The notes: generated from the letters alone by a model not told the origin. 64,000 bases of DNA from Flavobacteriales bacterium (GCA_947444925.1 CANFBW010000003.1:1-64000), one strand, 5' to 3'. Numbered from the stretch's first letter, positions 26,801 through 35,401 are shown. Translations and numbers: made by a program.

Positions 26801-29615
26801 GCTGAAGGGCAAGAAGGATGAGTTGCTCAAGAAGAGTAAAAGTGAACTACAGGCTTTAGAAGAAAAAGCCGCAATGAACAAGATTGAACTTCCGTCGGAA
26901 AGAAAACTTCGACTTAAAAAAGAGAAATTGGAGCAGCAACGGTTGCGCAATACTTACAAAGCTCAGTTAACGGCGCAAAAACAAAAGTTGAAACAGGAAT
27001 CGGATGAAGCAGCTAAGGAAGTCGTTTTAGATCAGTTGAAAGACAATAAGTCCGACAAACTGAAAAAGGCGGAGGAAGAGTTGCGTAAAACAAAAGCAGA
27101 GGTCGAGCGCGATAGTTTGGCTAGATTGAAGTTTAAAACAGATTTGCTGCGTGATAGTTTGTTGTTTTCTAGTAAGATAGAGCAGCAGTTGGTGGAGAGT
27201 GAGAAAAAAGTTGAACGTGAGCGTAAAATAGCGGAATTGCGCCAGCAGCAGTTGGCGTTTGCAAAGGAAGTAGAAGAAAAGAAGTTGAAATTGCGCAGAG
27301 AGAAAGAGTTGCTTAAGGCCGAAAAGGAATCTGGTCCCAAGGAAGTGGTCAAAAGAGACACGGTTTCAGTAGCGAAGAAAGATTCTGACGACGCAGAGTT
27401 GCAAAAGCGCCAAAAAACCTTTGAAGCACTGAAGGCAAAAGAATTAGAACACATCAAAGCGCAGGAATCTCAGCTGGCTTTGCTCCAGCAAGCAAAAGGA
27501 AAAAACAAGGAAAGTCAATTGACAAAGAAAGAATTGCGCACCAAGGAATTGAAGGATCGCATTCTACTGATGGAGCAAAAATTGAAAATGTCTTATGTGG
27601 AGAAGGAAGATTTTGAAAAAAAATCCGACGAACTTAAAGAGAAAGGAAATGTAGATGACGCAATTGAAGCATCAAAGGTGAAGCGGAAGATCGCAGAAAA
27701 GATTATTGAGATAGATCAACTTTCTATTCAACTAACGGAGTTGCGCGATGAATTGTCGAAGGAGGAGAAAGTGCCGGTTGCAGATGCTGCTAAGAAAGGA
27801 CAAAACAAGGACTTGCTTTTTGATGCTCAAAGCCAGGAGGAATTAAAGCAGGCGTTGTTTAATGCCAAAGCAAAAAAGGTAGCTGAAAAACAAAAGGCAG
27901 CTGCAGATGAGAAAGTGAGATTCGACAAGTTGCGCAGCGCTAAGGAACGAGCTAATCAAGATGTTGTAGATCAACAAAAGGCACTTGCGGCGAAAGCAAT
28001 TGAAATTGATGTAGAGCTTGCAAAGGAGAAGAAACAAATGGAGGAAGAGCGGAAAGAATTATTAATAAAGGAAGAAAAAGAAGTGGCGCTGAAATTGGAA
28101 CAAGACAAGTTGCGTGCATTAGAGGCAAAAACTGAGCAAGAAAAAGCCTTGTTATTGGCTAAAGCCATGAAAGTGATTGATTTTAAAGAGTCGAAAAAGA
28201 AAGCGGAAATAGACGAAATGAAGCAGGTTGCGAGGGCGAAGGAAAAGGAGGTCGCAGCTCAGAAATACCGCCAAGAATTGGAAATTATGATGGCAGAAAA
28301 AGAACGTGCACTGCGCGATTCAATTCGTAATGCCTATCAGTTGGCCGATAAAACGCATGCTAAAAACAAACTGGCCTATGACACCTTAGCTCAAAAGAAA
28401 TTTCAAGAAAACAAGCTATTGCAAGATGAGTACACTCGATTGAAAGTGCAGAAGCAGCAGCAGCAGCAGTTGGCCTTGCGCAAGGCTCAAATCGACAAGC
28501 AAAAAGCTGCGCAAGGAACAAAACAGGTTGTTCGTCAAGTAACATCAGATGAAGCTAAAAAAGGACTTGAAGCCAAACTTAAGTATGAGGCGGAGGCAAG
28601 AAATAACAAGAAGTTGGCTGCGCGTACAGCTGAGCTGCGCGACGCGGCTAGGAGAAAAGATGCAATGGAACAACAAAAAATGAAAATATTTGAGAAAGAG
28701 AAAATAATGATGGCCAAGCAAAAGTCTCGTGAAGATTCCATACGCATTGCTAAAATTGCGATCGAAGACAAGCAAAAACCATTGAGTGATCAAATCGCAA
28801 AAAAGAGTTTACAACGCACCAATTTAGAGGAAGAGGTGTCACGTTTAAAAGAGCGCGAAATGATAATTTTACAGGGATATGTTCGCGAAAATGCGCTGGC
28901 TAAGCAGTTGAGCTATGAAACGAATAAAACGGTTGGAATTGAGAAAATAAAAAAATCAGCGCAAGTTTTACTGCAGGAGAAAAAAGCGATGGAGACAAAG
29001 TTGCAAGCAAAAGGAAATTATTTGCGCAGATTGGGCAAGCAAGAAGAGTTGAATAAAATTCGACAAGAGCTGAATATATTGCAGTTCCATCTTGAAAATA
29101 TGAATGCGAAGGTAGACAGTGTCGCTTTGAATGGCACACTGGTGGTGCAATATCAAAATATTTCCGTGTCTATTGAAAAAATTAAGGCGGAGATGGTGCA
29201 GTTAGAAGATGATATTCGCCACAAGGAAGTTGATTACAATAGTGAGTTGCAGTTGGCGAAGCAAGAAGAAGAAAAGCGGAAAAAAGCGGATGCCTTAAAG
29301 AAAAATCCTTCTTATTCAATGAAGGATTTAAATTTGAAGTTAGAAAATTATCGTAAGTTGATGAAGGATGCAACTACTGCTCAAGATAAAGAGAAGTATA
29401 AAAAGCAAATTGCAGATTTGGAGCAAACTTATCCGCAAGGAGTATATGAGGAGTTGATCACCGAATCCAATAGAACGATCAAAAAAGTAGTGGTGAGTAA
29501 AAACGGAAAAGTTGTAATTTATAAGATGATTATTTATGGTTGGGGAGGGGCGTTTTACTTTAAAGATGAAGTAAATATTACCAAACAAGTATTCGATAAT
29601 GAAACCTCGTATTAA
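23832..29615 (+). CDS. giant secreted coiled-coil protein (1927 residues)
   Basis: One open frame of 1927 codons. An in-frame TGA directly precedes a TTG at 23832, which is the only start that gives a full Sec signal peptide: a short basic segment, the hydrophobic 'ALIFLLGLFLAMPLA', and a likely cut at 'TRA-QT'. From about residue 35 to 1830 the protein is almost entirely Lys, Glu, Gln, Ala, Leu and Arg with almost no Cys, Pro or aromatic residues, as in a very long alpha-helical coiled coil. The last 95 or so residues differ: 'IKKVVVSKNGKVVIYKMIIY' and 'GWGGAFYFKDEVNITK' look like a small beta domain. No T9SS sorting signal or membrane anchor is seen. The role is unknown; a periplasmic or surface spacer or scaffold is a guess. 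The cinA start follows its stop immediately. Confidence 0.85.
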   Translation: MKVECFKYKALIFLLGLFLAMPLATRAQTSDSKLTASQLKQKYKDEAKAKQKQREKDNKDYEKQLRERKKLTEARQKQLKLEAKLAEETSRKEREQALKKLQEQTKSDRAEELRKAKLSTEQEKRKAEDVRLDLLQQQKHAKLLEVENLKQQKIKELQQQNAQREQLKQERANNDKRKLQLEEEKLKKRQQEMEAAASREAEKNKKFSDSKKSHQQAIDEAIKAKSVEEAKAMAEQKAETDKKKIHSSLAKEQEKAKIRMEQTEVNQKILEYKEKERKAQEDILKFKLEAKQRREKEESEYKAKQAEMEAELARKREIEVFKAKNKIKESELSKKFDEQKNVIAEQETIEQLKRAKEQRDKDELAQAEKAAFEKKLAEVKESGNMELQKAMEASSRAESKLKAERDRDEALVRKIEDKRKESMLKVDEAKRRKTEKTLEREGAGEEKEEKKLEQEEIRDKKKADFEKRKLEIQAERNKELEDRKKAKEADKVQKALASAERAEQIKKETADLLKLEEEAKSLKIQAEQTRKEELKKRKLLQQKAAEDAAQKKIDEKEQMIKDDITSGKKTAEQSFKSRKDEEKKNAASEKQKDGLKESQEDLKLRRQIEKRMDDEKKAQAKQKEKEMMEAKYAEKKKKLRENIEKIKVDNDKESKIEGGRTKKEEERLTKAQNIQAAKDKELRDRKAILDQKKLEKQIVLQKMKDEAARLAEVKNVAKQERLLLQAKAREVKALQEKGKAQQFENQEKAKTEKLEADIAKKGEKAMTPQEQIIKDKINAQAKENVAKASKEELRQKKIAAKLEALKLKEQQSTDKVKKKIDLDAAALANTKTLNFEEQVVKDYYDGKKIGFWRKAEKEKILADYRKKMDKEIQHQKDSIAQSLEKLKKDQGKVQQESMSSAKELKNIASKLKELEEQLLVEREAKSLLDKNLTKLKESVLSGSNITLEQNILQKQAEEKQREIERIEDELIRLRAKVVVVKRKNKEQSKELKGKKDELLKKSKSELQALEEKAAMNKIELPSERKLRLKKEKLEQQRLRNTYKAQLTAQKQKLKQESDEAAKEVVLDQLKDNKSDKLKKAEEELRKTKAEVERDSLARLKFKTDLLRDSLLFSSKIEQQLVESEKKVERERKIAELRQQQLAFAKEVEEKKLKLRREKELLKAEKESGPKEVVKRDTVSVAKKDSDDAELQKRQKTFEALKAKELEHIKAQESQLALLQQAKGKNKESQLTKKELRTKELKDRILLMEQKLKMSYVEKEDFEKKSDELKEKGNVDDAIEASKVKRKIAEKIIEIDQLSIQLTELRDELSKEEKVPVADAAKKGQNKDLLFDAQSQEELKQALFNAKAKKVAEKQKAAADEKVRFDKLRSAKERANQDVVDQQKALAAKAIEIDVELAKEKKQMEEERKELLIKEEKEVALKLEQDKLRALEAKTEQEKALLLAKAMKVIDFKESKKKAEIDEMKQVARAKEKEVAAQKYRQELEIMMAEKERALRDSIRNAYQLADKTHAKNKLAYDTLAQKKFQENKLLQDEYTRLKVQKQQQQQLALRKAQIDKQKAAQGTKQVVRQVTSDEAKKGLEAKLKYEAEARNNKKLAARTAELRDAARRKDAMEQQKMKIFEKEKIMMAKQKSREDSIRIAKIAIEDKQKPLSDQIAKKSLQRTNLEEEVSRLKEREMIILQGYVRENALAKQLSYETNKTVGIEKIKKSAQVLLQEKKAMETKLQAKGNYLRRLGKQEELNKIRQELNILQFHLENMNAKVDSVALNGTLVVQYQNISVSIEKIKAEMVQLEDDIRHKEVDYNSELQLAKQEEEKRKKADALKKNPSYSMKDLNLKLENYRKLMKDATTAQDKEKYKKQIADLEQTYPQGVYEELITESNRTIKKVVVSKNGKVVIYKMIIYGWGGAFYFKDEVNITKQVFDNETSY

Positions 29616-30851
29616 ATGAAAGCAGCAATACTAACCATTGGTGATGAATTGTTAATTGGGCAAGTTTTAGATACCAATTCATCATGGATCGCCCAGCAAT
29701 TGAATGTTTTGGGCATAAAAGTAGAAGAGAAAATAAGTATTGGCGATGACGCATCGGCAATCAAAGAAGTGTTAACTCGATTGTTAGCACGAATAGATTT
29801 CGTTTTTATCACGGGAGGTCTGGGGCCAACCAAAGATGATTTGACAAAACATACACTGACGGACTATTTCAATGATCACCTTGTTTTACATGAAGCGTCG
29901 CTTGAAAACGTGAAACGAATTTTTAAAGCATTTGGGCGCGAGATCAATGAAGTCAATCGGCAACAAGCATTTCAGCCTTTGGAAGCGCAAGTCTTTGTCA
30001 ATCGCAATGGAACCGCTTCTGGAATGGGCTTTGAAAAGGGCGGTAAGTGGGTGTTTTCTATGCCGGGCGTCCCTTTTGAAATGAAGCCTATGTTGCTCGA
30101 GCAAATGTTGCCTTTTTTATCGCAAAGGTTTTCATTTCCTCAAATAATTCATAGAACAATATGTACACAAGGTATTGGTGAATCTTTTGTGGCTGAAAAA
30201 ATCGCGGATATTGAAACAGCGCTGCCCTCCTATATCAAGCTTGCGTATTTGCCTTCTGTTGGTCAATTGAAATTGCGACTTTCAGGATATGGGCAGGCTT
30301 CTGAATTTGAAATTGAGAATTTTGTCAATTTGATTGTTGCGCGAATTCCCGAGTATGTCTTTGCTCTTGAAGATCGAACGCTGTTGGAAGTTCTCGCAGA
30401 CTTGCTCCGTGCGCGTGGGAAAACTGTCGCTACGGCAGAAAGCTGCACAGGCGGTTATATTGCGCATTTACTCACTTCTTTGCCTGGAAGTTCAGGCTAT
30501 TATTTGGGCGGCCTTGTGGCGTATTCTAATATCATGAAAATAAAGAGCTTGGGAGTTCAGCAAAAAGATTTGGATGCATTTGGAGCGGTAAGTCAACAGG
30601 TGGTGGAGCAAATGGCACGTGGAATTTTGCTTTCTACTGGAGCGGATTATGGTATTGCAAGCTCTGGTATTGCTGGTCCTGACGGAGGATCGGTTGTGAA
30701 ACCTGTGGGAACTGTTTGGATTGCAGTTGTAGGAAAAGAGGGAATATTCTCAAAAGAGTTTAAATTTGGCGATAATCGAGAGCGAAATATCGTGCGCGCT
30801 GCGCTCACGGCCTTGAGTATTTTGAGGAGAAAATTTTTATTAAACCATTAA
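29616..30851 (+). CDS. cinA: CinA family nicotinamide-nucleotide amidohydrolase/pyrophosphatase-like protein
   Basis: A 411-residue two-domain CinA. The N-terminal MoCF-like domain contains 'ILTIGDELLIGQVLDTNSSW', 'FITGGLGPTKDDLTKH' and 'FSMPGVPFEMKPML'. The C-terminal deamidase domain (from about residue 255) has 'TVATAESCTGGYIAHLLTS' with the catalytic Ser, then 'GIASSGIAGPDGGS' and 'PVGTVWIAVVG'. In several bacteria this domain deamidates nicotinamide mononucleotide for NAD recycling. Both domains are complete. Its ATG directly follows the stop of the giant coiled-coil gene, so it may be translated from the same mRNA. Confidence 0.95.
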   Translation: MKAAILTIGDELLIGQVLDTNSSWIAQQLNVLGIKVEEKISIGDDASAIKEVLTRLLARIDFVFITGGLGPTKDDLTKHTLTDYFNDHLVLHEASLENVKRIFKAFGREINEVNRQQAFQPLEAQVFVNRNGTASGMGFEKGGKWVFSMPGVPFEMKPMLLEQMLPFLSQRFSFPQIIHRTICTQGIGESFVAEKIADIETALPSYIKLAYLPSVGQLKLRLSGYGQASEFEIENFVNLIVARIPEYVFALEDRTLLEVLADLLRARGKTVATAESCTGGYIAHLLTSLPGSSGYYLGGLVAYSNIMKIKSLGVQQKDLDAFGAVSQQVVEQMARGILLSTGADYGIASSGIAGPDGGSVVKPVGTVWIAVVGKEGIFSKEFKFGDNRERNIVRAALTALSILRRKFLLNH

Positions 30852-30861
30852 AAATAGCAAA

Positions 30862-31563
30862 ATGTTAGAGATTGTAATAGGTGTTTTAACACTGACGTTC
30901 ATGGAGATTGTTTTGGGAATTGATAACATTATTTTCATTGCGATTGTAGCAGATAAATTGCCAAAAAAAGAACAGCCGAAGGCACGCAGAATAGGTTTGT
31001 TGTTTGCATTATTTGCCCGTATTATTTTGCTGCTCAGCATTACAAAAATAATGGAGCTGAAAGAACCTCTGTTTTCAATTCCACTTCCTTCGCACACTAT
31101 CGATATGAGTTGGAAAGATCTGATTTTGTTGGCAGGTGGTATCTTTTTGCTGGCAAAAAGTACTCTTGAAATTCACGAAAAGACTGCGGGGAAAGAGGCG
31201 CAAATGAAGGCGAAAGAGGGGAATACTTTAACGAAAATAATTATTCAAATTGTACTAATCGACATTGTATTTTCATTTGACTCTATTCTTACTGCGGTTG
31301 CTTTAGTAAATAGCGTATGGATCATGATTGCAGCTGTGGTGATCTCTATGGCAATCATGATGTTTTTTTCTGGGCCAGTGGCCGACTTCATTAATAAGCA
31401 ACCTACCTTGCAAATACTGGCTTTGTCTTTCTTAATCCTCATTGGTTTTATGTTGACTATTGAAGCATTTCACTATGAGGTGCCCAAGTCGTATCTTTAT
31501 TGTGCTGTTGCGTTTTCATTGATTGTTGAAATGATCAATATGCGGGTCAGAAAAAATACTTAA
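30862..31563 (+). CDS. TerC family integral membrane protein
   Basis: A 233-residue inner-membrane protein with about seven hydrophobic helices. The paired acidic motifs of the TerC family are visible: 'EIVLGIDNIIFIAIVADKL' in the first helix and 'DIVFSFDSILTAVAL' in the second half. TerC proteins are now mostly linked to metal-ion (especially manganese) handling and metalation of exported proteins; tellurite resistance is only one context. No other ter genes are near, so a general metal-export role is more likely. It lies 10 bases after cinA and ends facing a convergent Usp gene. Confidence 0.9.
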   Translation: MLEIVIGVLTLTFMEIVLGIDNIIFIAIVADKLPKKEQPKARRIGLLFALFARIILLLSITKIMELKEPLFSIPLPSHTIDMSWKDLILLAGGIFLLAKSTLEIHEKTAGKEAQMKAKEGNTLTKIIIQIVLIDIVFSFDSILTAVALVNSVWIMIAAVVISMAIMMFFSGPVADFINKQPTLQILALSFLILIGFMLTIEAFHYEVPKSYLYCAVAFSLIVEMINMRVRKNT

Positions 31564-31566
31564 AAA

Positions 31567-32403
31567 TTATTCTTTAGCGCCAAATACCAACAGCGGTATT
31601 TCTGAGTGGTAAATCATTTTTTTTGTGATGCTAGGGATAAGTATTTGCATGAAAAATGACCTGCTTTCTCTGCTTAAAGCCAATAGTGTTGCTTTTGATT
31701 TTATGCAATATTTTTCAATTTCTGTTGCTATTTTATCTCCTTTAAGAATGTGGTAGGAAAGTGCTGCAGTATTTTGTTTTCTTTCAATTTTCTCTTTTAG
31801 TGCGTTCATGCTTTCTTTCTCGTATTCGCATGAAAAGTCCTCATTGGCAATGTGAATAACTTCGATTTTTGCTTTTGTTTTTTCTGCCAGATCAATTAGC
31901 ATTGATATTGCCTTGATGTCGTTTTCATGGTAATCCGTTGCGAATACAATGCGCTTTATTTTTCCAACTTGCGCTTTTTCAGGTACTACTAAAACTGATT
32001 TATGGCTGTCGTTTATAACACTCAAACTAATGCTTCCAAAAATACTTTTTTCCAATGCGCTATTACCTGTGGTGCCCATTACTACTATTTGTGGTGCTGA
32101 TTTCTTTATTGCAGTCAATATGCTCTGTTTTGTCATTCCTTCTACAAAAACAGAGGTGATTGGACTTTTTAATCGCCTAGTGATTCTTTTTTTTTCTTGC
32201 TCCAGTTTTTTGAGCTCATGGTTTTTTAACTCGGAAATTTCACTTGTGTCAATATAGGTGAGCATCGCTGGATCATAGATTAGTGGAGCATAAGCATGCA
32301 TTAGCACTATTTTTGAATCGTACAATTCAGCCAAAGCAACCGCATAATCAGTTGCTTTTTTGCTTGCAATCGAGAAATCAGTCGGCACTAAAATTTTTTT
32401 CAT
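31567..32403 (-). CDS. universal stress protein, tandem UspA domains (copy 1)
   Basis: A 278-residue cytoplasmic protein with two UspA domains. The first starts 'KKILVPTDFSIASKKATDYA' and contains an ATP-binding-type loop 'MGTTGNSALEKSIFGSIS'. The second starts near residue 150 with 'IKRIVFATDYHENDIKA' and lacks a clear ATP loop. Tandem Usp proteins of this length are common in Bacteroidota. The role is probably a general stress or energy-status response; no partner can be read from the context. It is divergent from rpmB and convergent with the TerC-family gene. Confidence 0.92.
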   Translation of the reverse strand: MKKILVPTDFSIASKKATDYAVALAELYDSKIVLMHAYAPLIYDPAMLTYIDTSEISELKNHELKKLEQEKKRITRRLKSPITSVFVEGMTKQSILTAIKKSAPQIVVMGTTGNSALEKSIFGSISLSVINDSHKSVLVVPEKAQVGKIKRIVFATDYHENDIKAISMLIDLAEKTKAKIEVIHIANEDFSCEYEKESMNALKEKIERKQNTAALSYHILKGDKIATEIEKYCIKSKATLLALSRESRSFFMQILIPSITKKMIYHSEIPLLVFGAKE

Positions 32404-32506
32404 CTATGGAATTTTTGTTAAAGGACGAAATATCAATGTTAGCGGCTGTTGAGGGAAGTCAGATTGGACTATGATATTGGTCAAAATGGATAAATTTTGC
32501 AGATGG

Positions 32507-32538
32507 TTTTGAACTTTGAAAAAAATAGATGATCTTTG
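32507..32538 (+). promoter_or_regulatory. candidate Bacteroidota-type promoter of rpmB
   Basis: TTTTG at 32507-32511, a 19-base spacer, then GATCTTTG at 32531-32538. The known Bacteroidota sigma-A pattern is TTTG, about 19 bases, TAnnTTTG; here one base of the -7 element differs. A transcript would start near 32545, giving a short leader to rpmB at 32560. Confidence 0.5.
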
Positions 32539-32559
32539 ACCTCCTTAAAAAAATGAGTT

Positions 32560-32799
32560 ATGTCTAGAGTTTGTCAGATAACAGGTAAAAGAGCGATATC
32601 AGGAAACAATGTTTCTCACGCCCACAATAAAACAAAAAGAAGATTTTATCCGAATCTTTTCGAAAAGAAATTCTTTGTAGAAGGTGAGCAAAAATGGGTG
32701 AAACTTAAAGTTTCTTCAGCTGGTTTGAAATTGATCAACAAAAAAGGCGTTGATGCTGTTTTGAAAGAAGCAGTTGCAAAAGGATTTCTTACTAAGTAA
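32560..32799 (+). CDS. rpmB: 50S ribosomal protein L28
   Basis: A 79-residue ribosomal protein. '[20 protein letters not shown]' followed by '[19 protein letters not shown]' is the unmistakable L28 start, and '[20 protein letters not shown]' the C-terminal part. A zinc-ribbon cysteine set is not present (only Cys5), so it is the zinc-independent form. It is often followed by rpmG in Bacteroidota, but here it stands alone between a promoter candidate and a strong terminator. Confidence 0.97.
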   Translation: MSRVCQITGKRAISGNNVSHAHNKTKRRFYPNLFEKKFFVEGEQKWVKLKVSSAGLKLINKKGVDAVLKEAVAKGFLTK

Positions 32800-32818
32800 T
32801 CGTTTTATAAATTATTGT

Positions 32819-32855
32819 GCATTGTCCCGCTGAATAGGTGGGACAATGCTTTTTT
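32819..32855 (+). terminator. rho-independent terminator after rpmB
   Basis: GCATTGTCCC (32819-32828) and GGGACAATGC (32840-32849) form a perfect 10-bp stem with an 11-base loop, followed by six T (32850-32855). It lies 19 bases after the rpmB stop. The ATG at 32846, the first start of the next gene, is inside its right arm. Confidence 0.9.
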
Positions 32856-34519
32856 ATTCCCTTCAATTGCGAACGATACTTTTCACCTTCGTTTTTCTTT
32901 TTTTTGCGCACTTCCATTCTTATACGCAATTCACTCATAGCGATACTTTACGTGGTTTTTTGTCTGCTGAACGCAGTTGTTTTGATGTGCATTATTATCA
33001 TTTGCGCATAAAAGTTGATACGGTTGCACGCTCAATTTCGGGCAGCAACGAAATTTTATTTAGCACGGTGTCGCAAACTGAACGAATTCAACTGGATTTG
33101 TTCGCTAATATGACCATTGATTCAATTTTTTTTCATAGGCTTCACTTGTCTTTTCAGCGCGACGGAAATACTGTTTTTGTTGACTTTCCGGGTTATTTGA
33201 TGGAAAACACACAGCAGACTATTACCGTGTTTTACCATGGTGTGCCGACAACGGCTAAAAACGCGCCTTGGGACGGCGGTTTTGTTTGGAAGAAAGATCT
33301 CAATGGAAAGCCATGGATTGGGGTGGCGTGCGAAGGTGTTGGCGCCAGTTTGTGGTGGCCTAACAAAGATCATTTGTCAGATGAGCCTGACAGCATGCGT
33401 ATTAGTTGCGAGGTTCCAAAGGGCTTGATCTGCGTAGCAAATGGAAATTTGGAACGTGAAGAAAAAGCTGCCGCGTCTTCTGTCTTTCATTGGATGGTGC
33501 ATTATCCTATCAATAACTATAACGTTACTTTGAACATAGCGGATTATGCTCATTTTTCTGAATATTATTTTTCGGGCAAAGACAGTATGGCCTGCGACTA
33601 CTATGTTTTGCCTCAACATCTTGAAAAAGCCAAAGAACATTTTAAACAAGTTAAGCCCATGTTGGCTATTTATGAGCAGCTGTTCGGGCCTTATCCTTTT
33701 TGGAAAGATGGTTATGCTTTGGTAGAAACGCCATATTTGGGAATGGAACACCAAGGAGCCATATCTTATGGTAATAAATACATGAGAGGATATTTGGGGC
33801 AACAAATGGCGGATATTGATTTTGACTACATCATCGTGCACGAATCGGGGCACGAATACTGGGGCAATAGCGTTAGTGTTAAGGACTACGCGGATCTTTG
33901 GATACATGAGGGTTTTTGCACTTATACAGAAGCACTATATGTGGAGCAACGCTATGGATATGCAACGGCGCTGCGTTATTTACAAGGGCAATTGTTGGGA
34001 ATTGATAATGACAAGGCGATTATTGGGCCTTACAATGTCAATGCGGAGGGCAGTGGTGATCGTTACAATAAGGGGGCGTGGATGCTGCATACTATAAGAA
34101 ATTTAGTCAACAACGACTCGCTGTGGTTTGCAACTTTAAAAGGTGTCTGCCTCGATTTTAAATTTAAAACAGTTGATTCCAAACAAATTGAAAACTACCT
34201 GTCGCAGCATTTGGGGGTAGATTTGAGTGCGGTTTTCAATCAGTACCTGCGTGAAAAAGATTTGCCGATATTGAGCGTTGTTGTAGATGAAAAATGCCGA
34301 AAAGTTTTGTTGACAGCTCGGTTGGAAAGTGCTGTTGCTGGTTTGTTTTTGCCAATAAAATACTCCGTTGACGGTGGAAAAAATTGGCTTTTGCTCTTTG
34401 ATGGAACAGCAAACAAAAATATAACGCTCACTAAGAAGGAGTACCTATTATTGCGTTTTTCAACGCATTTACTTTTGTTTAAAGTAGAAACAGAAAAGGC
34501 GGCGAAGACCTTAAAATAA
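32846..34519 (+). CDS. secreted M1-family zinc aminopeptidase
   Basis: A 557-residue gluzincin peptidase that would remove N-terminal residues from peptides outside the cytoplasm. A signal peptide 'ILFTFVFLFFAHFHSYTQF' precedes the M1 N-terminal beta domain. The exopeptidase region reads 'LGMEHQGAISY' (GAMEN-like) and the zinc site is 'HESGHEYWGN' with the third ligand in 'LWIHEGFCTYTEALY'. The catalytic Tyr is probably in 'GDRYNKGAWML'. The long C-terminal helical domain of PepN is absent, giving the short M1 form common in Bacteroidota. The ATG at 32846 lies within the rpmB terminator; a TTG at 32864 giving 'MRTILFTFVFLF' is an attractive alternative start. Confidence 0.92.
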   Translation: MLFYSLQLRTILFTFVFLFFAHFHSYTQFTHSDTLRGFLSAERSCFDVHYYHLRIKVDTVARSISGSNEILFSTVSQTERIQLDLFANMTIDSIFFHRLHLSFQRDGNTVFVDFPGYLMENTQQTITVFYHGVPTTAKNAPWDGGFVWKKDLNGKPWIGVACEGVGASLWWPNKDHLSDEPDSMRISCEVPKGLICVANGNLEREEKAAASSVFHWMVHYPINNYNVTLNIADYAHFSEYYFSGKDSMACDYYVLPQHLEKAKEHFKQVKPMLAIYEQLFGPYPFWKDGYALVETPYLGMEHQGAISYGNKYMRGYLGQQMADIDFDYIIVHESGHEYWGNSVSVKDYADLWIHEGFCTYTEALYVEQRYGYATALRYLQGQLLGIDNDKAIIGPYNVNAEGSGDRYNKGAWMLHTIRNLVNNDSLWFATLKGVCLDFKFKTVDSKQIENYLSQHLGVDLSAVFNQYLREKDLPILSVVVDEKCRKVLLTARLESAVAGLFLPIKYSVDGGKNWLLLFDGTANKNITLTKKEYLLLRFSTHLLLFKVETEKAAKTLK

Positions 34520-34545
34520 TATGAAAATTATTGAATTCTTTCCCC

Positions 34546-34553
34546 TATTTTTG
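34546..34553 (+). promoter_or_regulatory. candidate -7 element upstream of the epimerase gene
   Basis: TATTTTTG matches the Bacteroidota -7 consensus TAnnTTTG exactly and would give a leader of about 15 bases before 34575. No TTG lies at the usual 19-base distance, the nearest being 12 bases away, so this is weak. Confidence 0.3.
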
Positions 34554-34574
34554 ACAATAGTATAATATACAAAA

Positions 34575-35372
34575 ATGACAAAAATGCGCAATCTGGTTTT
34601 AGGTGGTTCAGGAATGATAGGATCGCACTTATGTCAGTATTTGCTGAGTACAGGAGAGGAAGTAGTTAGCTTGGATTTGACCACAGGGTTTGATTTGCGC
34701 AAAGATGACTTGACGCCCTACAGAAACGTTGACTTTGTTTGGTTTTTAGCGTGGGAAGTTGGCGGATCTAAATTTTTAACAGACCAGAATAATTTCATTT
34801 CTATCATTAAAAATAACACCCAGATTTGCGCCAATGTTTTTCAGTTTTTAGAAGACACGAAGATTCCTTTTTTATTCGCGAGCACTCAGCTTGCTGCGCC
34901 AGACAATGTATACGGAGTAACGAAGTTGTTAGGTGAAAATTGGACGAAGGCATTGGGTGGTAAAATTGTACGTTTTTGGAATGTTTACGGATGGGAAGAT
35001 CCCGGCGAACGTTCGCATGTCATTACTGATATGGTGTTGAACGCACTGTCGAAAAAGCACATCCAATTGCTTACTACTGGTGAGGAAGAAAGGCAGTTTA
35101 TCTTTGCTGAAGATTGCGTGCGCAACTTATATACTATAAAATCATTGACTGAAAACGAATTTGATTTGTCTGATGGGGCTTGGATTTCAATCAAAGCATT
35201 GGGCACATTAATCGCCAATAAGTTGGATGCTACTATTTCAGTTGGTTCAGTTAAGGGCTACAACAACCGCATGGATCCGAAACACAATGTGGATGCATTT
35301 CAATTTCAATACAACATTGACCTCGGTATCGATCAGGTCATTGCTGAAGGCAGAAAATACCTTTCTAAATAG
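34575..35372 (+). CDS. NAD-dependent sugar epimerase/dehydratase (extended SDR)
   Basis: A 265-residue SDR-fold protein. 'NLVLGGSGMIGSHLCQYLL' is the dinucleotide-binding glycine motif, and 'ASTQLAAPDNVYGVTKLLGE' supplies the catalytic Ser/Thr and the Tyr-Lys pair. 'VRFWNVYGWEDPGERSHVI' and 'RQFIFAEDCVRNLYTI' are typical of nucleotide-sugar epimerases. It is shorter than GalE-like enzymes (about 330 residues). The substrate is unknown. It stands apart from the polysaccharide locus, between an M1 peptidase and a small lipoprotein gene, so its role in surface sugar synthesis is only a possibility. Confidence 0.85.
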   Translation: MTKMRNLVLGGSGMIGSHLCQYLLSTGEEVVSLDLTTGFDLRKDDLTPYRNVDFVWFLAWEVGGSKFLTDQNNFISIIKNNTQICANVFQFLEDTKIPFLFASTQLAAPDNVYGVTKLLGENWTKALGGKIVRFWNVYGWEDPGERSHVITDMVLNALSKKHIQLLTTGEEERQFIFAEDCVRNLYTIKSLTENEFDLSDGAWISIKALGTLIANKLDATISVGSVKGYNNRMDPKHNVDAFQFQYNIDLGIDQVIAEGRKYLSK

Positions 35373-35401
35373 TGATTTTACTTGCTCAAAGGATAATATT
35401 T

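Noticed and set aside
23890-29373. Many minus-strand open frames of 60 to 150 codons inside the giant coiled-coil gene
   Set aside because: They are rich in Ser, Phe, Leu and Cys, which is what the complement of Lys/Glu/Gln-rich codons gives. The plus-strand frame is continuous with a signal peptide, and none of the minus frames shows a domain.
30862-31563. Tellurite resistance gene
   Set aside because: The TerC family name is historical; no terD/terB-like partners are near, so a resistance role is not supported.
33377-33907. 176-codon minus-strand frame inside the M1 peptidase gene
   Set aside because: It lies over the zinc site region of a clear peptidase and has no family features.
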